This document shows, in pieces, positions 1 through 10,531 of a stretch of DNA of 64,000 nt. The position numbers and the translations under genes are program-made. The DNA comes from Antarcticibacterium flavum (GTDB lineage Bacteria; Bacteroidota; Bacteroidia; Flavobacteriales; Flavobacteriaceae), in contig NZ_CP040812.1 of the NCBI RefSeq assembly GCF_006159205.1, forward strand, positions 620,001-684,000, read 5' to 3'. The notes under the pieces were generated by a model. The model did not search any database, was not told the DNA's origin, and saw nothing but the letters and a program-made list of their open reading frames with translations. Numbering within the stretch: position 1 is the stretch's first letter; every line of letters starts with the position of its first letter.

Positions 1-3000
1 CCCAGTTTCTCCTTTTGATCGTGCAGCTCCCGCTCCAGGTAATAACCCAGCAATTCAGTTAAGCTCTGGCCGGCCCTTATACCTTCAACCAGTGACAAAG
101 CCTTGCGCACCCTTTCTGAAGACAGGTTGATTTCGTAAGTCTGCGGGTTGTCATCACTCATATACGCGTTTCGTAAAATTGCAGCGGTCACAGCATGGTT
201 CAAAGATGGCGCAAGAATAAAGCCTCCGTTTTGATCATCGGCCATCAGCGGTGGTTCATCATTCCGGTTAAAATGTTCAGCCAGTTCTGCATCCTCCAAC
301 TTTTTTGGGTTCAGCTTTTTATTTTTTGGACGCACGTCTTCCAGCCATCCATAGGCACCAAGGTATATACCAGATTTGGCGGAAACTCCATTATCATTCC
401 CTCGTCCAAACCGCATCGCAGCCAGTTCATAGTTTGCAAAGGCATTTTTCCAGGCATCCAGCCTGTAGGTGCATAAGTCAATATGTTCGGTCAATAACCT
501 CTCCAGCCTGGCGGTGGGTGTCTTTTCCAGCTTTTCCAGGGCATCCAGTTGCTTTTTAAGATAAGAGGATTTTAGCTCGGTCTCTATCACCTGTGGTATA
601 TAGTCCCCCAGCAACTGCTGGTTATTCCCGGTAATTTCGGGTGTGGCTTCATATAAGGCTTTCCATCTGCTTTCACTGGCCGGACTGCCCTGCTGCTGGA
701 AATGGATAAATTTAGGCTCCGCTTTAGAGTTCCTGTAATCTGAAGCAGAAATTTGATTCGCCTTTAATCTTAAGATCAGGCTTGTGTTGATATACCCGAG
801 ATCAAGAGAATGTTTCAGCATTAAATATAATAAGGCTGAAGGGGTTTTATTATCTGTAAAACCTTCCTGCTTTCTAAGGGTATCATGAGATGTGTTGGCC
901 GCCTTTCGAAGCCACTGCAGGTAATTTTCATTTTCGGTTGTTATAGGTTTTAAAGGTTCAGTTTCCGAAAGTTTCGCCTCATCCACCAGATGACGAAAAA
1001 GCTTATTTTGGCTTCTCAGAAAGAATTTTTCCAGGATCTCCGGCGTTTCCTTTGTCTCGACACCAAATTTTTTCAGCAAATCCTTTCCGCTTTTTTCATA
1101 GGTTCCTGCAACGATAAGCCCGATGAATACTCCCAACCCCCCGGAAAGCTTAAAGCGATTGATCACAGCCTCCTTACTTTCAGCATAGCGCTGGTAGAAC
1201 TCCACAGAGGTGGGACTTAGACCGACGATATCCAATAAGATCTGATGCGCATCGCCACGTTTTCCCACATAAGCAGCTTTTTTGAACAGCGATGACCAGT
1301 CATTATCTATTTGTTCCAGGATCCTGTAAAGCTTCGGAAGGAATACTTCGTTTCCTTTGATCCAGGGAATACCCTCAACCCTTGGGAAATTCCGCGGTTC
1401 CAGCCATTTAATTTTGGAAAAATTGGTGGTAGGCAGGATTCCGTAAGGTTGCCTTCCTATTTTTATAGCAGGTACAGGCCCACGGCCGCTAACAAAATTG
1501 TTAAAGAACCAGCGGGTTTGTTCCACGTCATCATCAGTAAAGACTTCCTGCATCAGGCTCTCCATCATATAGCCCAGGGTAGCGGGAAAAAGACAGGTAT
1601 TCATCGCCTTTGCTTCAGCCTGATCCGGCAGTCCCGCGTGGTAAGTATTTATAAAAAACTCCAGGTCAAGCCCCAGCAACTCCGCCAGCCACTGTCCATC
1701 CTTTTTCTCATTCCAGTCATCGTTTTTTGTGAATTGTTCCCCGGCCTTCCGCTGATCAAAGCTCACATCGGGATCCTCGAAATAAGCATAGGCAGCATCG
1801 CCCGTTTCCGTATTATTTGTAGGCGTACCCTGCGGCAGAATGCTAAATCCCTTCTTGCTGCGCTGATGGTTTTTAAAAAGGTTTTCTAACTGACTAGTCG
1901 TTTCTTCCTTCCCTGCGCTTAGTTTTAACCCCAGGACTACAATCCTGTCAAAACCACTTTTAGCCTGCTCTTCTGAGATGGATATTCTAAAGCCCATACC
2001 TTTCTTAACGGCTTCATCAAAATCCACCATCCATTTCAACTCTTTATTCACCTTCAATTCCCCGTTTTCCTGTTGGAGTTGCTCTTCTTTTTCCAGGGAG
2101 GGATCGGGACCCATTACTAAAGGAGAAGGTATAAGGTTTCCTATTTGCTGAAAAGCAATATTTTCTGAAGTTTGATCACTGCCTGTATAAGCTGTTATCA
2201 CAAATCTATCTGGCAGGACATTTGAACGTGCCGCCTGTGACCAGCTTTGCTCTTTTAATTCAAGGTCTTCATCCTTTGGAAATAATATAAAAACCACCTT
2301 TACATCTAAAGGATTTTCAGGAGCCGGAGCATTAAAGTTTGAAGGAATTAGATTTTCTATAATTTCGGCTGCCCTTTGTTCCCCGGTATTGGAGATAAGA
2401 TTTGATTTTGCTTCTTTCTGTGCTTCTTTATTGTTGCCCGCCAGCCAGGCTTCCTTCCAGTAGGTTATGATAGTTTCCTTTTCCGAAGGGCTCTCAGTCA
2501 CAGGAATAGTTAATATCAGTTCATCTCCTCCTGCACCCGTAGGCTTATTTGCAATATTATCCGGTTCATAATTCTCCAGGATATAACCGGCCCTGCCAGA
2601 TCCGTAGGTTGCAACCAGGTTGCGCCATGTAGCACGCTCCATTGCCTCCCGTCCGCCTGCTTGCCAAAGACCCTGGTAGTATAGTTTTGCACTCTTAACC
2701 TCTGCCAGGGAAAGCCTTTCCTCAAAGGAATCTATCGCACAATCATCAGGATAAACCCGCAGCCACAGCTGGTAATAACTTTCCTGGCCGTCCTTTAACT
2801 CTTTAAATCTGGTCTCAATTCGTACCGGCATTAACAGGAAAGGAGTATCATCCTTAAATTTTGAGATCTGCTCCCGTGGATCTGAAAACGGTTGAAAATC
2901 ACGGAGCAGGCCCTCAACAAGTTGTGATCTTTCTTTAAGATTTGTTTTTCGCTCGTTAAGAGAATTTTTTAAAACCTTTTCCCGGCGATCCAGGCTTTGT

Positions 3001-3170
3001 TTGCGCTCTACCATTTCGCGATCCTGCAGATCGTATTTCCGCTGAAGGTTAAGTTTTTCCCTCGCCAGGGCCAGCAACTGTTCCTTTCTTAAAATCAGGT
3101 CCTGCTTCGCTGCTTCCTTCTCCTTAATCGCGTGGGAGAGCTTCTTCTGTATATCATTAAATTCCGGCAT
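1..3170 (-). CDS. Giant protein with N-terminal coiled coil (C-terminus outside window)
   Basis: Seen: an open reading frame runs without a stop from the ATG at 3170 to the window edge, at least 1056 codons. The first ~95 residues are rich in K, E, Q, R and L and look like a long coiled coil; they are followed by 'DDTPFLLMPVRIETRF' and a mixed globular body with no signal peptide or membrane segment that I can see. It is the last gene visible in a five-gene minus-strand operon and starts 10 bases after the stop of the 1118-aa gene. I do not recognise a domain. Inference: its size and placement suggest a structural partner of the two other giants upstream. Function unknown. Confidence 0.85.
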   Translation of the reverse strand, partial: MPEFNDIQKKLSHAIKEKEAAKQDLILRKEQLLALAREKLNLQRKYDLQDREMVERKQSLDRREKVLKNSLNERKTNLKERSQLVEGLLRDFQPFSDPREQISKFKDDTPFLLMPVRIETRFKELKDGQESYYQLWLRVYPDDCAIDSFEERLSLAEVKSAKLYYQGLWQAGGREAMERATWRNLVATYGSGRAGYILENYEPDNIANKPTGAGGDELILTIPVTESPSEKETIITYWKEAWLAGNNKEAQKEAKSNLISNTGEQRAAEIIENLIPSNFNAPAPENPLDVKVVFILFPKDEDLELKEQSWSQAARSNVLPDRFVITAYTGSDQTSENIAFQQIGNLIPSPLVMGPDPSLEKEEQLQQENGELKVNKELKWMVDFDEAVKKGMGFRISISEEQAKSGFDRIVVLGLKLSAGKEETTSQLENLFKNHQRSKKGFSILPQGTPTNNTETGDAAYAYFEDPDVSFDQRKAGEQFTKNDDWNEKKDGQWLAELLGLDLEFFINTYHAGLPDQAEAKAMNTCLFPATLGYMMESLMQEVFTDDDVEQTRWFFNNFVSGRGPVPAIKIGRQPYGILPTTNFSKIKWLEPRNFPRVEGIPWIKGNEVFLPKLYRILEQIDNDWSSLFKKAAYVGKRGDAHQILLDIVGLSPTSVEFYQRYAESKEAVINRFKLSGGLGVFIGLIVAGTYEKSGKDLLKKFGVETKETPEILEKFFLRSQNKLFRHLVDEAKLSETEPLKPITTENENYLQWLRKAANTSHDTLRKQEGFTDNKTPSALLYLMLKHSLDLGYINTSLILRLKANQISASDYRNSKAEPKFIHFQQQGSPASESRWKALYEATPEITGNNQQLLGDYIPQVIETELKSSYLKKQLDALEKLEKTPTARLERLLTEHIDLCTYRLDAWKNAFANYELAAMRFGRGNDNGVSAKSGIYLGAYGWLEDVRPKNKKLNPKKLEDAELAEHFNRNDEPPLMADDQNGGFILAPSLNHAVTAAILRNAYMSDDNPQTYEINLSSERVRKALSLVEGIRAGQSLTELLGYYLERELHDQKEKL

Positions 3171-3180
3171 ATCCTAAGTT

Positions 3181-6100
3181 TTAAGGTTTGGGCAGCATTT
3201 CAGAGGCATGTACGGCCACCATTACCGGCACCTGGTAAAGTACATAGGCCAGCTCGGCAGCATTCATGTCTTTATTCCACTTAATGTTTTTATCTTCTTT
3301 ATTTTGCTGCTTTTTTTCATCTTCTGAGGGCAGACTAATTTCTCCTATTTTTATCTCCTCCATAGCGCTGTTGATCTCCAGGAAACTCCTGCCCGCGGCC
3401 ACGCGATCCCAGGAAAGTCCGTTCCACGCATCTATCTCTTCTTCAGCAGCTTCTATATCCAGACCAAATCTAGGCTCCCCGGGACGTTCCTTAATAACAA
3501 AGAACCAGCCGGGCCTGTTCTCGTCTCCCTCCTCGTCACCCGTGCCACCTTGGGCTTCTGTTGCAGTAAGATCAAAACCAAAAAATGTAATATCGGGATC
3601 TACTTTTGCTTCATAGAGCGGAGTTTTAATTTCTGTTTTCAGCGGATTTTCAACGTCCTCAAGCTCCACCAATTGCCGTTCCTTCCGGGAATCTATGCTG
3701 CCGTTATTGTCTACCCAGGCAGCTTTATGAGCATAGATCACTGCATTGGGATATTTCTTCAGCAGTTCACCCCGAACAACCAGAACCACCTCATTTTCCT
3801 TATCACCTCCTTCTTCCCGGTGATCATGATCTCCCAGTTCTGAAAATTTGCTCCAGCGGTGCAATGGTGGAATATCCCGCATTTTCTCTTTCCAATCTTC
3901 TTCAGTAAAACCTTTATCAGGCAAATGGGAAGATACATCCCAGAATTGCCGGAAATAACTTCCCCGCTGGTCTGTTGGAAATTCCCTCCAAAGTAGCTCG
4001 CGGGCAAATTCGTGGTTAAGCCCTACCATATATGCCTCTATAAATTTTTGATTTGTCTCCAGCAGCGAAATGCTGTTTTGCCCAATAAAATTAATGTTCG
4101 GCAAAAACAATTCGGCAGAAATATCTTTTAAAGGTTTGTACATGGGAACATCGAATTCCGGATAAGCCATAGCTTCAACAAATTGCTCCTTCATTTTATC
4201 CCGTATGCGCGGGGGAAGAAAAACCATGCTGTCCACAAGACGGGGAATGGTAAGCAGGGGATTAATGGCTACAAACGTAGCATGTACCAGTTCATGAAGA
4301 TCCACTTTCGGCTTTTCAGGCTGCTCACCTAAAATGCGGCTTTGTTCTATGACGTCAAAATTATCCCGCAAGGCGGCTTTAAATTTTTGTGCTTCGGTAC
4401 TATCTGTGTCGCCAAATTTTGGAGTAACCGTAGAATCAGCCGGAGTAATCTCAAAATCAGCACTTTTAGGCATTTCGCCTACATATTCCGGGCTCATATT
4501 TTCCTCTTTCACCTTTTCCGTAGCGTCCATTTGCTTTTTCCATTTATTGTAACGGACTAAAGCAATGACAGAGAATATGAATAAAAGAGTATAAAAAGCA
4601 GTGGGCAAAACGTCCCCGGGGGCAAACATCATAACAAGGAACATAATGATCACCAGGATGATGAGCCACGTTTTAAGCCTGGGATATTTTTTGATCCAGT
4701 CAATAGCCCAGCCCGGGATAGTATTTTCGCCTTCTTTCCTTACATCCTCAATAGTAGGAAGGTCCTCAGGTACTACTTTGGGCGGGGCAGGATAAACCTC
4801 AGCTTTATTGACACGATCGATTAAATTGGAAATTTTCACATTCCCTTCAAACGGCAAATTTTTCATTAACCGGCTGCCGGGACGCAACACCCGCCGCATT
4901 GCCGCAGAACTCAGGGCTAAGGGAATTCGACTCTTTTTTAAGGTATAGTAAACAGTTTGAAGATTGCCCTGCCCCTCATTATCAGTTTTTACCATAGCCC
5001 GTGCCTGCACCGGGCGGGTGATGAAAAAGGCTTTTTCCAAATTTGTCTCCAATGTGGGCCGCAGGTGCTTATCATACCACACCCAGGAGGCTTCCCTGGC
5101 CAGTTGCGCCTGGCGTATTTTCCGGTTTGCTTCCAGGATATCCCCTACTTGTTTCCAGGCAGCCTCCATATAATTTTCCTGGTTCTTCTGGACAACTCCG
5201 GTTCCCAAACCGGCCGGCACTCTGTAACGGGGATCCAGGTTGAGCTCGTGCACCCAATTCTTTTTATTGGTCATTTCGCTGCCATCCCTTTCTTTAAGCA
5301 GTCGTTGTTGCAGCGCATGCCACCGGCCATAAAGGGGCGCGGTAATTAGCGGATCTTTATCTTCATCATTAGAATTAGGTTCAAGACCAATTTTTGCATC
5401 TTCATTGGCCTTAGCGGATATCTTCACTGAATATTCATCGGCCAGGTTGATAAAAGCTGCGAGATCCTGCTGAAAAGGATGCGGATAAGGGTCCTGATCC
5501 CAATTATCATATTTGATAACTTCTTCCTTATCAGTATCCCCCAGGGCATCAAAAGGAATCTTTAAAGCACCACCCAGCTGGAGAATACCCCCAAGTGCAG
5601 GGTCAGTGATCCCACGCACATTGGAACCTGGATTTTGAACATCCATAGGCCTGCGGCCCACACGGCTGTCAACCGGTTTAGGCTCAAGTAAACGCACGAG
5701 ATATTCAAAATCCCCCACCGTGCCTGTTTTAAAATACCAGCGGTGGTAAACGGGGAATAGGTTATTATCCTGCTTATCATCATAATTCTTCCATAAGTCT
5801 GTTTTCGCAGCGGGACTTTTGGAAGGATCCAATCCCAACCCTGCCAGCCTTCCTGTCTCGAAAGAGGGGATCAAAAAGGCGTGATAAGAGACATTGGGTT
5901 CGAGTTTGCGTGGACACATAATACGGGAATAAGCCATATCGGGATTGTTATCCAATAGATCCTGTAATTTAGTAAGTACGTTTTTTATGTCTGATGGATC
6001 CCCGGTTACGATCTTATTTTCCTCCAGGATGTCTTCATTAACATGAACATGGGCCCAGGCCCAGAGTTGATCTGCCGGCTGCATACAAACCTGGGGATTG

Positions 6101-6537
6101 GGTACTTTTATATACGCCAGCGGCCTGTCCAGCATATTTTTTGGCTCCTCAAATTCATCTTCCTTTAGCACAACCAAAGCCAGCCAGGGCTGTAACCTGT
6201 CTTTATCCACCGCTAAAGGGGAATATCGCCAGGGAAAATCCTCATCGTAGAATTCGATGTAAGGCATGTAATTAGGCTCAAAATTGGTGATCCAATTGCG
6301 GGGCTCATTTTTGACAATTGCTTTTTTATCAATCCCAATAATATCACCGGGGCCGTAAAGAGCGATTTGCCGGTTGATGGTGTGCTCCAGGTCTGCCCCC
6401 TGTAATGCCTTGCCCTTTAATTTTAAAGAAACCGGGATAGTGGCACGCCCGGCACTGCTGCCGCCGGTGCCTATTTTATTGGCAATCCCCTGTCTTAGCC
6501 ATGGTAAAAATGTGTATGTGGATATAGTATCGCTCAT
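3181..6537 (-). CDS. 1118-aa protein with central membrane hairpin, function unknown
   Basis: Seen: 1118 codons, starting at an ATG that overlaps the stop of the upstream gene by four bases (ATGA), so translation is probably coupled. There is no signal peptide. The N-terminus begins 'STYTFLPWLRQGIANKI', and the N-terminal ~600 residues look globular. Residues ~620-662 hold two closely spaced hydrophobic segments that look like a transmembrane hairpin, followed by a basic/acidic stretch and a second ~430-residue globular part. I do not recognise a named domain. Inference: the protein could be anchored in the inner membrane with two large cytoplasmic halves, and its place in an operon of giants with a caspase-like protease suggests one multiprotein assembly. 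Confidence 0.88.
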   Translation of the reverse strand: MSDTISTYTFLPWLRQGIANKIGTGGSSAGRATIPVSLKLKGKALQGADLEHTINRQIALYGPGDIIGIDKKAIVKNEPRNWITNFEPNYMPYIEFYDEDFPWRYSPLAVDKDRLQPWLALVVLKEDEFEEPKNMLDRPLAYIKVPNPQVCMQPADQLWAWAHVHVNEDILEENKIVTGDPSDIKNVLTKLQDLLDNNPDMAYSRIMCPRKLEPNVSYHAFLIPSFETGRLAGLGLDPSKSPAAKTDLWKNYDDKQDNNLFPVYHRWYFKTGTVGDFEYLVRLLEPKPVDSRVGRRPMDVQNPGSNVRGITDPALGGILQLGGALKIPFDALGDTDKEEVIKYDNWDQDPYPHPFQQDLAAFINLADEYSVKISAKANEDAKIGLEPNSNDEDKDPLITAPLYGRWHALQQRLLKERDGSEMTNKKNWVHELNLDPRYRVPAGLGTGVVQKNQENYMEAAWKQVGDILEANRKIRQAQLAREASWVWYDKHLRPTLETNLEKAFFITRPVQARAMVKTDNEGQGNLQTVYYTLKKSRIPLALSSAAMRRVLRPGSRLMKNLPFEGNVKISNLIDRVNKAEVYPAPPKVVPEDLPTIEDVRKEGENTIPGWAIDWIKKYPRLKTWLIILVIIMFLVMMFAPGDVLPTAFYTLLFIFSVIALVRYNKWKKQMDATEKVKEENMSPEYVGEMPKSADFEITPADSTVTPKFGDTDSTEAQKFKAALRDNFDVIEQSRILGEQPEKPKVDLHELVHATFVAINPLLTIPRLVDSMVFLPPRIRDKMKEQFVEAMAYPEFDVPMYKPLKDISAELFLPNINFIGQNSISLLETNQKFIEAYMVGLNHEFARELLWREFPTDQRGSYFRQFWDVSSHLPDKGFTEEDWKEKMRDIPPLHRWSKFSELGDHDHREEGGDKENEVVLVVRGELLKKYPNAVIYAHKAAWVDNNGSIDSRKERQLVELEDVENPLKTEIKTPLYEAKVDPDITFFGFDLTATEAQGGTGDEEGDENRPGWFFVIKERPGEPRFGLDIEAAEEEIDAWNGLSWDRVAAGRSFLEINSAMEEIKIGEISLPSEDEKKQQNKEDKNIKWNKDMNAAELAYVLYQVPVMVAVHASEMLPKP

Positions 6538-9500
6538 GCTGCCGGATTAATTTCGTTATTAGGCAGGACATGAAGCTCCCCATCCAGTTCCGGATTTACC
6601 AGAAGCTGTGCCTGCATATATTCCTTTGCCTGTGCCTGGCTGCTAAAATGTGCCTTTGCATCTAATATTGAATTGTTCGATATTTTGGCCACAGAGAAAC
6701 CAGTATCGGTGATCTTTATCTGTGAATCAAAAGGCTGCAGGTTCTTCTTTGTTTGAAAAGAAACTTCTGCGCGGGATACGGTATTCGCCCGAAGAAAAAC
6801 TCCAAACAGGCTTTTTATAATTTTAAATAAAACAGGAATTCCACGTTTATAATTAGTATCTACAGTGATTAGTTCATACCTAATATGTCTTTTTACACTT
6901 TTGCCGGTTTTAAGCTGCTCTCCACTTACCGAAAGCTCCATTCCACCCTCAATAGGCTGGTACGCAGGGCTGCTTAGTTTTTCGGCATCTTTTAGATCCT
7001 TGAACTGGGCGATAGCGAAATCTTCCTCCAGGGTCTTAATTTTTGACAGCTCACTATCCTGGGTTTCCAGGCTGAAGAAATTTGCATCTTCGGGCTTCTG
7101 ACTTCCCATTTTTTCAAGCGTTAGGCTAAGTGGTATTTTACGCTGGCTCACCTGCAGCCTGCCAACGGGGTGCAGAACCAGTTCAGCTACAGTATCTATT
7201 TCTCTTAGGCTCACCAAAAGATTATTGTTCTTGGGAACCAGCGCCTTCCAGTTTTCCTTTTTCTCAAATTCAGCAACAAGGAGAGGCATAATTGAAATTG
7301 GTGGTAAGGTGGTATCTTTCTCTTCCCCCCAGGTAAAGTCAAAATCTACATCAATATCAAACAACAACAGGGAAATCGATCCTGTGCCCCGGGCATTCCA
7401 GGGAGCGGGACCTTCTAGGGACATCTTCACACGTACGCTGAAAAGTCCCGCGCCAAAAACCTTGACTGAAAGGGAGGCCGAAAGCTGAATGACCATATAA
7501 AATGGTGAGAACTGAAATAAGGCATCAAAACCTATATGGCCTTCAATTTTGAATTCGCTGAGTTTGAAGTATAGTTCAGCTTTAGCACCAAACTGGGCGG
7601 TATTGGAGGTTACAGCGAAATATCCCATCACCCGTATTTTACCCCAGGATTCGTTTAAAATGCTAAGGGAAATTCTTACGGGACCTGGAAATGGTAGTGC
7701 CGGCGGATTAAAAGCAGGATGGAACCCACCCACGCTGGAGACAAAGTTAGCCTTCGCGCCCCAGCCCACCAGTAATCCCATTTCGCCTTCCAGGGTGTAA
7801 AATAGAACCCTGGAGTCGTACATACTGGCAAAGAACCAGAGGCGCTCTTTATCAAATTCTATGGCACCAATAAAGTTGACCTGCAGTTTTATAAGCGAGG
7901 CTTCTTCTGTAGGCAATACGATCTTCAGAATTCCCAGGATGACAATATTACCCGGAATCTCAATAATGATCCCCAGGGAAATAGTAATAAGTGCCGGGGT
8001 GCCCCAGGCGAGTTTGGCCATGGGGCCAATGAGAAACCGGTCCTGCTGCACGGGGAAAAAGGTTTGCAGATCGCTAATGATTCGCGGGGCGTTCTCGATG
8101 ATGTTGTTGGGAAACATAATTCCGTTCACTGCCCCGGTGCGTACCCCTGTGGCCAGTGCCTCCAGTTTCATAGTTCGGTTAAGACCCAGAAGGCCGCCCA
8201 CGCCGAGAAGTGTAAAGCCGAACCCGAGCTGAATGCCGGCACCGAATCCTGCAGTTATGATCACTAGCATCGAAAAGCCATCAGAGCCATCCGGCATTTT
8301 GGTATTTATAATGCCTACGGCTTTAAGGGAAACGATCTCGCTGAAGGTGAGCTCCATTATACCAAAGTATTCTCCTTTTTCTGGCTTTAGGTCCAAAAAA
8401 CCGCCTCCTTTTATCACACCTGCATCTATGGAGAGCCCCACACCTGTAGGGGGTTTGAAATCCATTAAAAAATCCAGAGGGCCAAGATTGCCCTGGTTAT
8501 TTTCGGCAAAGTCGAATTTTGCCGTGATGCCCATCTGTTCAATAGCGGCTACAAGAGGTCCAAAATTTGCCGTAATACTGGTACTTAAATTAATTGGAAT
8601 ACCTGCTGAAGAAGGGTTTATCCCAATCTGCAATCCATTGAGGTTTAATAGGCCAATATCAATATGGGTGGGCAATTCAATTTCCAGTCCACCACCTCCT
8701 TTAAAGTAGACCCCATTTTTAGAACTCCAGGCCAGCGTTAGGTCAAAGGAACTTTCAATACCGCTTGCCGGCAATATATTTTGAAGAAACCCGTCTGCCC
8801 CTCCCAATTTAATAACCAGCTTTCCATTTTTTAGGTCCGTTTCCACAAAGATCTCATGTTCCCCATTTGAAATTACTGCGCCTCCTATTTTTACCGAAGT
8901 GCTTTGGAACTCTAATTTACTACCCTGTGGCGAACCCAGCAGTATGGTGGGCTCGCCGTCACTGTTTTGGTACTGGATGCCCGCAGAGAAACGAAGGGCT
9001 GAGGGTGGAAGCCCGGGATTATCGAGTAAGATCCCGGTTGCTATTTTTACTCCAGATGGTCGCACCATAACTGCAAGACCTGGGGAGACATCAAAACCAA
9101 AATTCAGAAGAAGTTTTATGTAATCGGTAAGTTCTATTTCTTCTTCTATTGAAGAATTGGCAAATGGAATAACTGAATATCCGGGCATTTCTCCCGCGGT
9201 TTGAGGAAGTGTCTGCAAGGCAAACCCCGTCTTCGTAACTATGGGTGGAATCTTATCCTCCCATAGAAACCATTTTAGTGCTAGCGGGTTAACTTCCCCG
9301 GGATTTATTGCATTCTTTGCAAGGTATTCCTGCATGGTGGGATGAAGCAGTTCCTGCCGTACATTATAACCAAAATTCTCCAGGAGTTCGTATAGGTTTT
9401 TAAAGAAATAATCATCCCTAAACTCTGCGGTACCCCATTTATAAGCTTTTGCAAAAATTGCGGCAGGGTCATTGAAAAAAGTTCCAATATCTTCCAGGAA

Positions 9501-9980
9501 AATTTCCTTTTTAAGATATGCCAGGCGTTTACCAGATTCCTCCACTTCTTCCATACGTATAATACCTATGGATTTTAACAACATCCCAATCTGTCCACGT
9601 TGTTCTATAAGATAATCTACAGCAAGTGTCTGGATAATCTGGGAGGGAAATTCGTTCTTGAAAGTGGTGGCATCCACGGTACCGGGAAGCTCCCCGGCCC
9701 CTAGGTTTTTAAGATTTTCAATGTCTGTAACCAAAGACTGTATTGCGGCAACCAGCTGGTCTAAATTCTCCTCATCTACCTGAATATTGTCCAGAAGGTC
9801 CAGCAGTTCAATTACCCTTCCCTCAAGATTTTTAATAGGATTTGGAATCACATCCAGGTCCCATCCCAGATCCCGCATAAATTCTCTAAAATCCTCGGAA
9901 CTTTCCAGCGCAAATTTTAGCGGTTCAAAGAACAAAGCGAATTCCTCTGCAAGTAACGTGAAGGTGTCTCTTTCTGCCAT
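6534..9980 (-). CDS. DUF6603-like giant beta-rich protein
   Basis: Seen: ~1148 residues from the ATG at 9980 (a TTG two codons upstream is possible but less likely). Residues 1-~400 look helical and mixed. Residues ~410-890 are a long run of alternating hydrophobic, Gly-rich strands ('GAGFGAGIQLGFGFTLLG', 'MGLLVGWGAKANF', 'GSISLLLFDIDVDFDF'). Residues ~900-1148 form a separate tail. From memory the Gly-rich part matches the DUF6603 family, whose function is not established. No signal peptide is visible although the repeats resemble a beta-barrel or beta-solenoid. The gene overlaps the next gene by ATGA and follows the 179-aa gene by 11 bases, so it belongs to one transcript. A pore or lipid-contacting role is conceivable but is inference only. 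Confidence 0.85.
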   Translation of the reverse strand: MAERDTFTLLAEEFALFFEPLKFALESSEDFREFMRDLGWDLDVIPNPIKNLEGRVIELLDLLDNIQVDEENLDQLVAAIQSLVTDIENLKNLGAGELPGTVDATTFKNEFPSQIIQTLAVDYLIEQRGQIGMLLKSIGIIRMEEVEESGKRLAYLKKEIFLEDIGTFFNDPAAIFAKAYKWGTAEFRDDYFFKNLYELLENFGYNVRQELLHPTMQEYLAKNAINPGEVNPLALKWFLWEDKIPPIVTKTGFALQTLPQTAGEMPGYSVIPFANSSIEEEIELTDYIKLLLNFGFDVSPGLAVMVRPSGVKIATGILLDNPGLPPSALRFSAGIQYQNSDGEPTILLGSPQGSKLEFQSTSVKIGGAVISNGEHEIFVETDLKNGKLVIKLGGADGFLQNILPASGIESSFDLTLAWSSKNGVYFKGGGGLEIELPTHIDIGLLNLNGLQIGINPSSAGIPINLSTSITANFGPLVAAIEQMGITAKFDFAENNQGNLGPLDFLMDFKPPTGVGLSIDAGVIKGGGFLDLKPEKGEYFGIMELTFSEIVSLKAVGIINTKMPDGSDGFSMLVIITAGFGAGIQLGFGFTLLGVGGLLGLNRTMKLEALATGVRTGAVNGIMFPNNIIENAPRIISDLQTFFPVQQDRFLIGPMAKLAWGTPALITISLGIIIEIPGNIVILGILKIVLPTEEASLIKLQVNFIGAIEFDKERLWFFASMYDSRVLFYTLEGEMGLLVGWGAKANFVSSVGGFHPAFNPPALPFPGPVRISLSILNESWGKIRVMGYFAVTSNTAQFGAKAELYFKLSEFKIEGHIGFDALFQFSPFYMVIQLSASLSVKVFGAGLFSVRVKMSLEGPAPWNARGTGSISLLLFDIDVDFDFTWGEEKDTTLPPISIMPLLVAEFEKKENWKALVPKNNNLLVSLREIDTVAELVLHPVGRLQVSQRKIPLSLTLEKMGSQKPEDANFFSLETQDSELSKIKTLEEDFAIAQFKDLKDAEKLSSPAYQPIEGGMELSVSGEQLKTGKSVKRHIRYELITVDTNYKRGIPVLFKIIKSLFGVFLRANTVSRAEVSFQTKKNLQPFDSQIKITDTGFSVAKISNNSILDAKAHFSSQAQAKEYMQAQLLVNPELDGELHVLPNNEINPAA

Positions 9981-9991
9981 GGTCAAAAAAT

Positions 9992-10531
9992 TTAAACAGT
10001 TTGAAAAAGATCTGTATCGTTATGGTCGAGGTTTTCAAGCAAGATTCCATGGCTATTATTTTCAAAAGGATAATAGTTATATATCAGTTCATTAGCATTT
10101 TTATTAGTTGGATCGACAAAACCGCAAACAGGTACCCGAACATTATAAACAAACCTGCTCAAAGCTACTTTGATTTCCTTCTTTTTAAAATTGGGTGTGA
10201 TTTTCCAGGTGTATCCATCTATCATATCCTGCTGGCTGGAATACCCTAACCTTTTAAAAATGGGAAAAGAATGTACAGGTAGGTTTCTCTCACTATTTCG
10301 AATAAAATTTTCGGCACTCTGAAGGTTTTTGGCATCGTCATTCATATCATGATCTATATTTTCTACAGTAAATTCTATACCGTCCCTTTTTGATTTAAAA
10401 ACAACAGAAAAATGACGCCGATTGATTTCCCTGCCATTTCTATCCTTTATTGGTGGAACAAAGTTCACCCACTGTTTTATAGTTCTATTCTCGTTTTCAG
10501 GGGGATCGGGTTTGGAACCCATTGTTTCCAT
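9992..10531 (-). CDS. 179-aa protein of unknown function in the caspase/giant operon
   Basis: Seen: 179 codons, starting inside the 3' end of the caspase-like gene (55-base overlap). The ATG at 10531 is preceded by AGGA at a suitable distance, which supports that start. The protein is soluble and charged, with no signal peptide, membrane segment or recognisable motif. Residues ~33-180 look like alternating beta strands ('HFSVVFKSKRDGIEFTVENI', 'TWKITPNFKKKEIKVAL'), perhaps a beta-sandwich. The overlapping start implies coupled expression with the protease. Function unknown; an adaptor, inhibitor or substrate of the protease is possible but unsupported. Confidence 0.75.
   Translation of the reverse strand: METMGSKPDPPENENRTIKQWVNFVPPIKDRNGREINRRHFSVVFKSKRDGIEFTVENIDHDMNDDAKNLQSAENFIRNSERNLPVHSFPIFKRLGYSSQQDMIDGYTWKITPNFKKKEIKVALSRFVYNVRVPVCGFVDPTNKNANELIYNYYPFENNSHGILLENLDHNDTDLFQTV

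Noticed and set aside
3266..9070. Many plus-strand frames opposite the giant genes
   Set aside because: All lie within long, uninterrupted minus-strand coding sequence and lack protein-like features.
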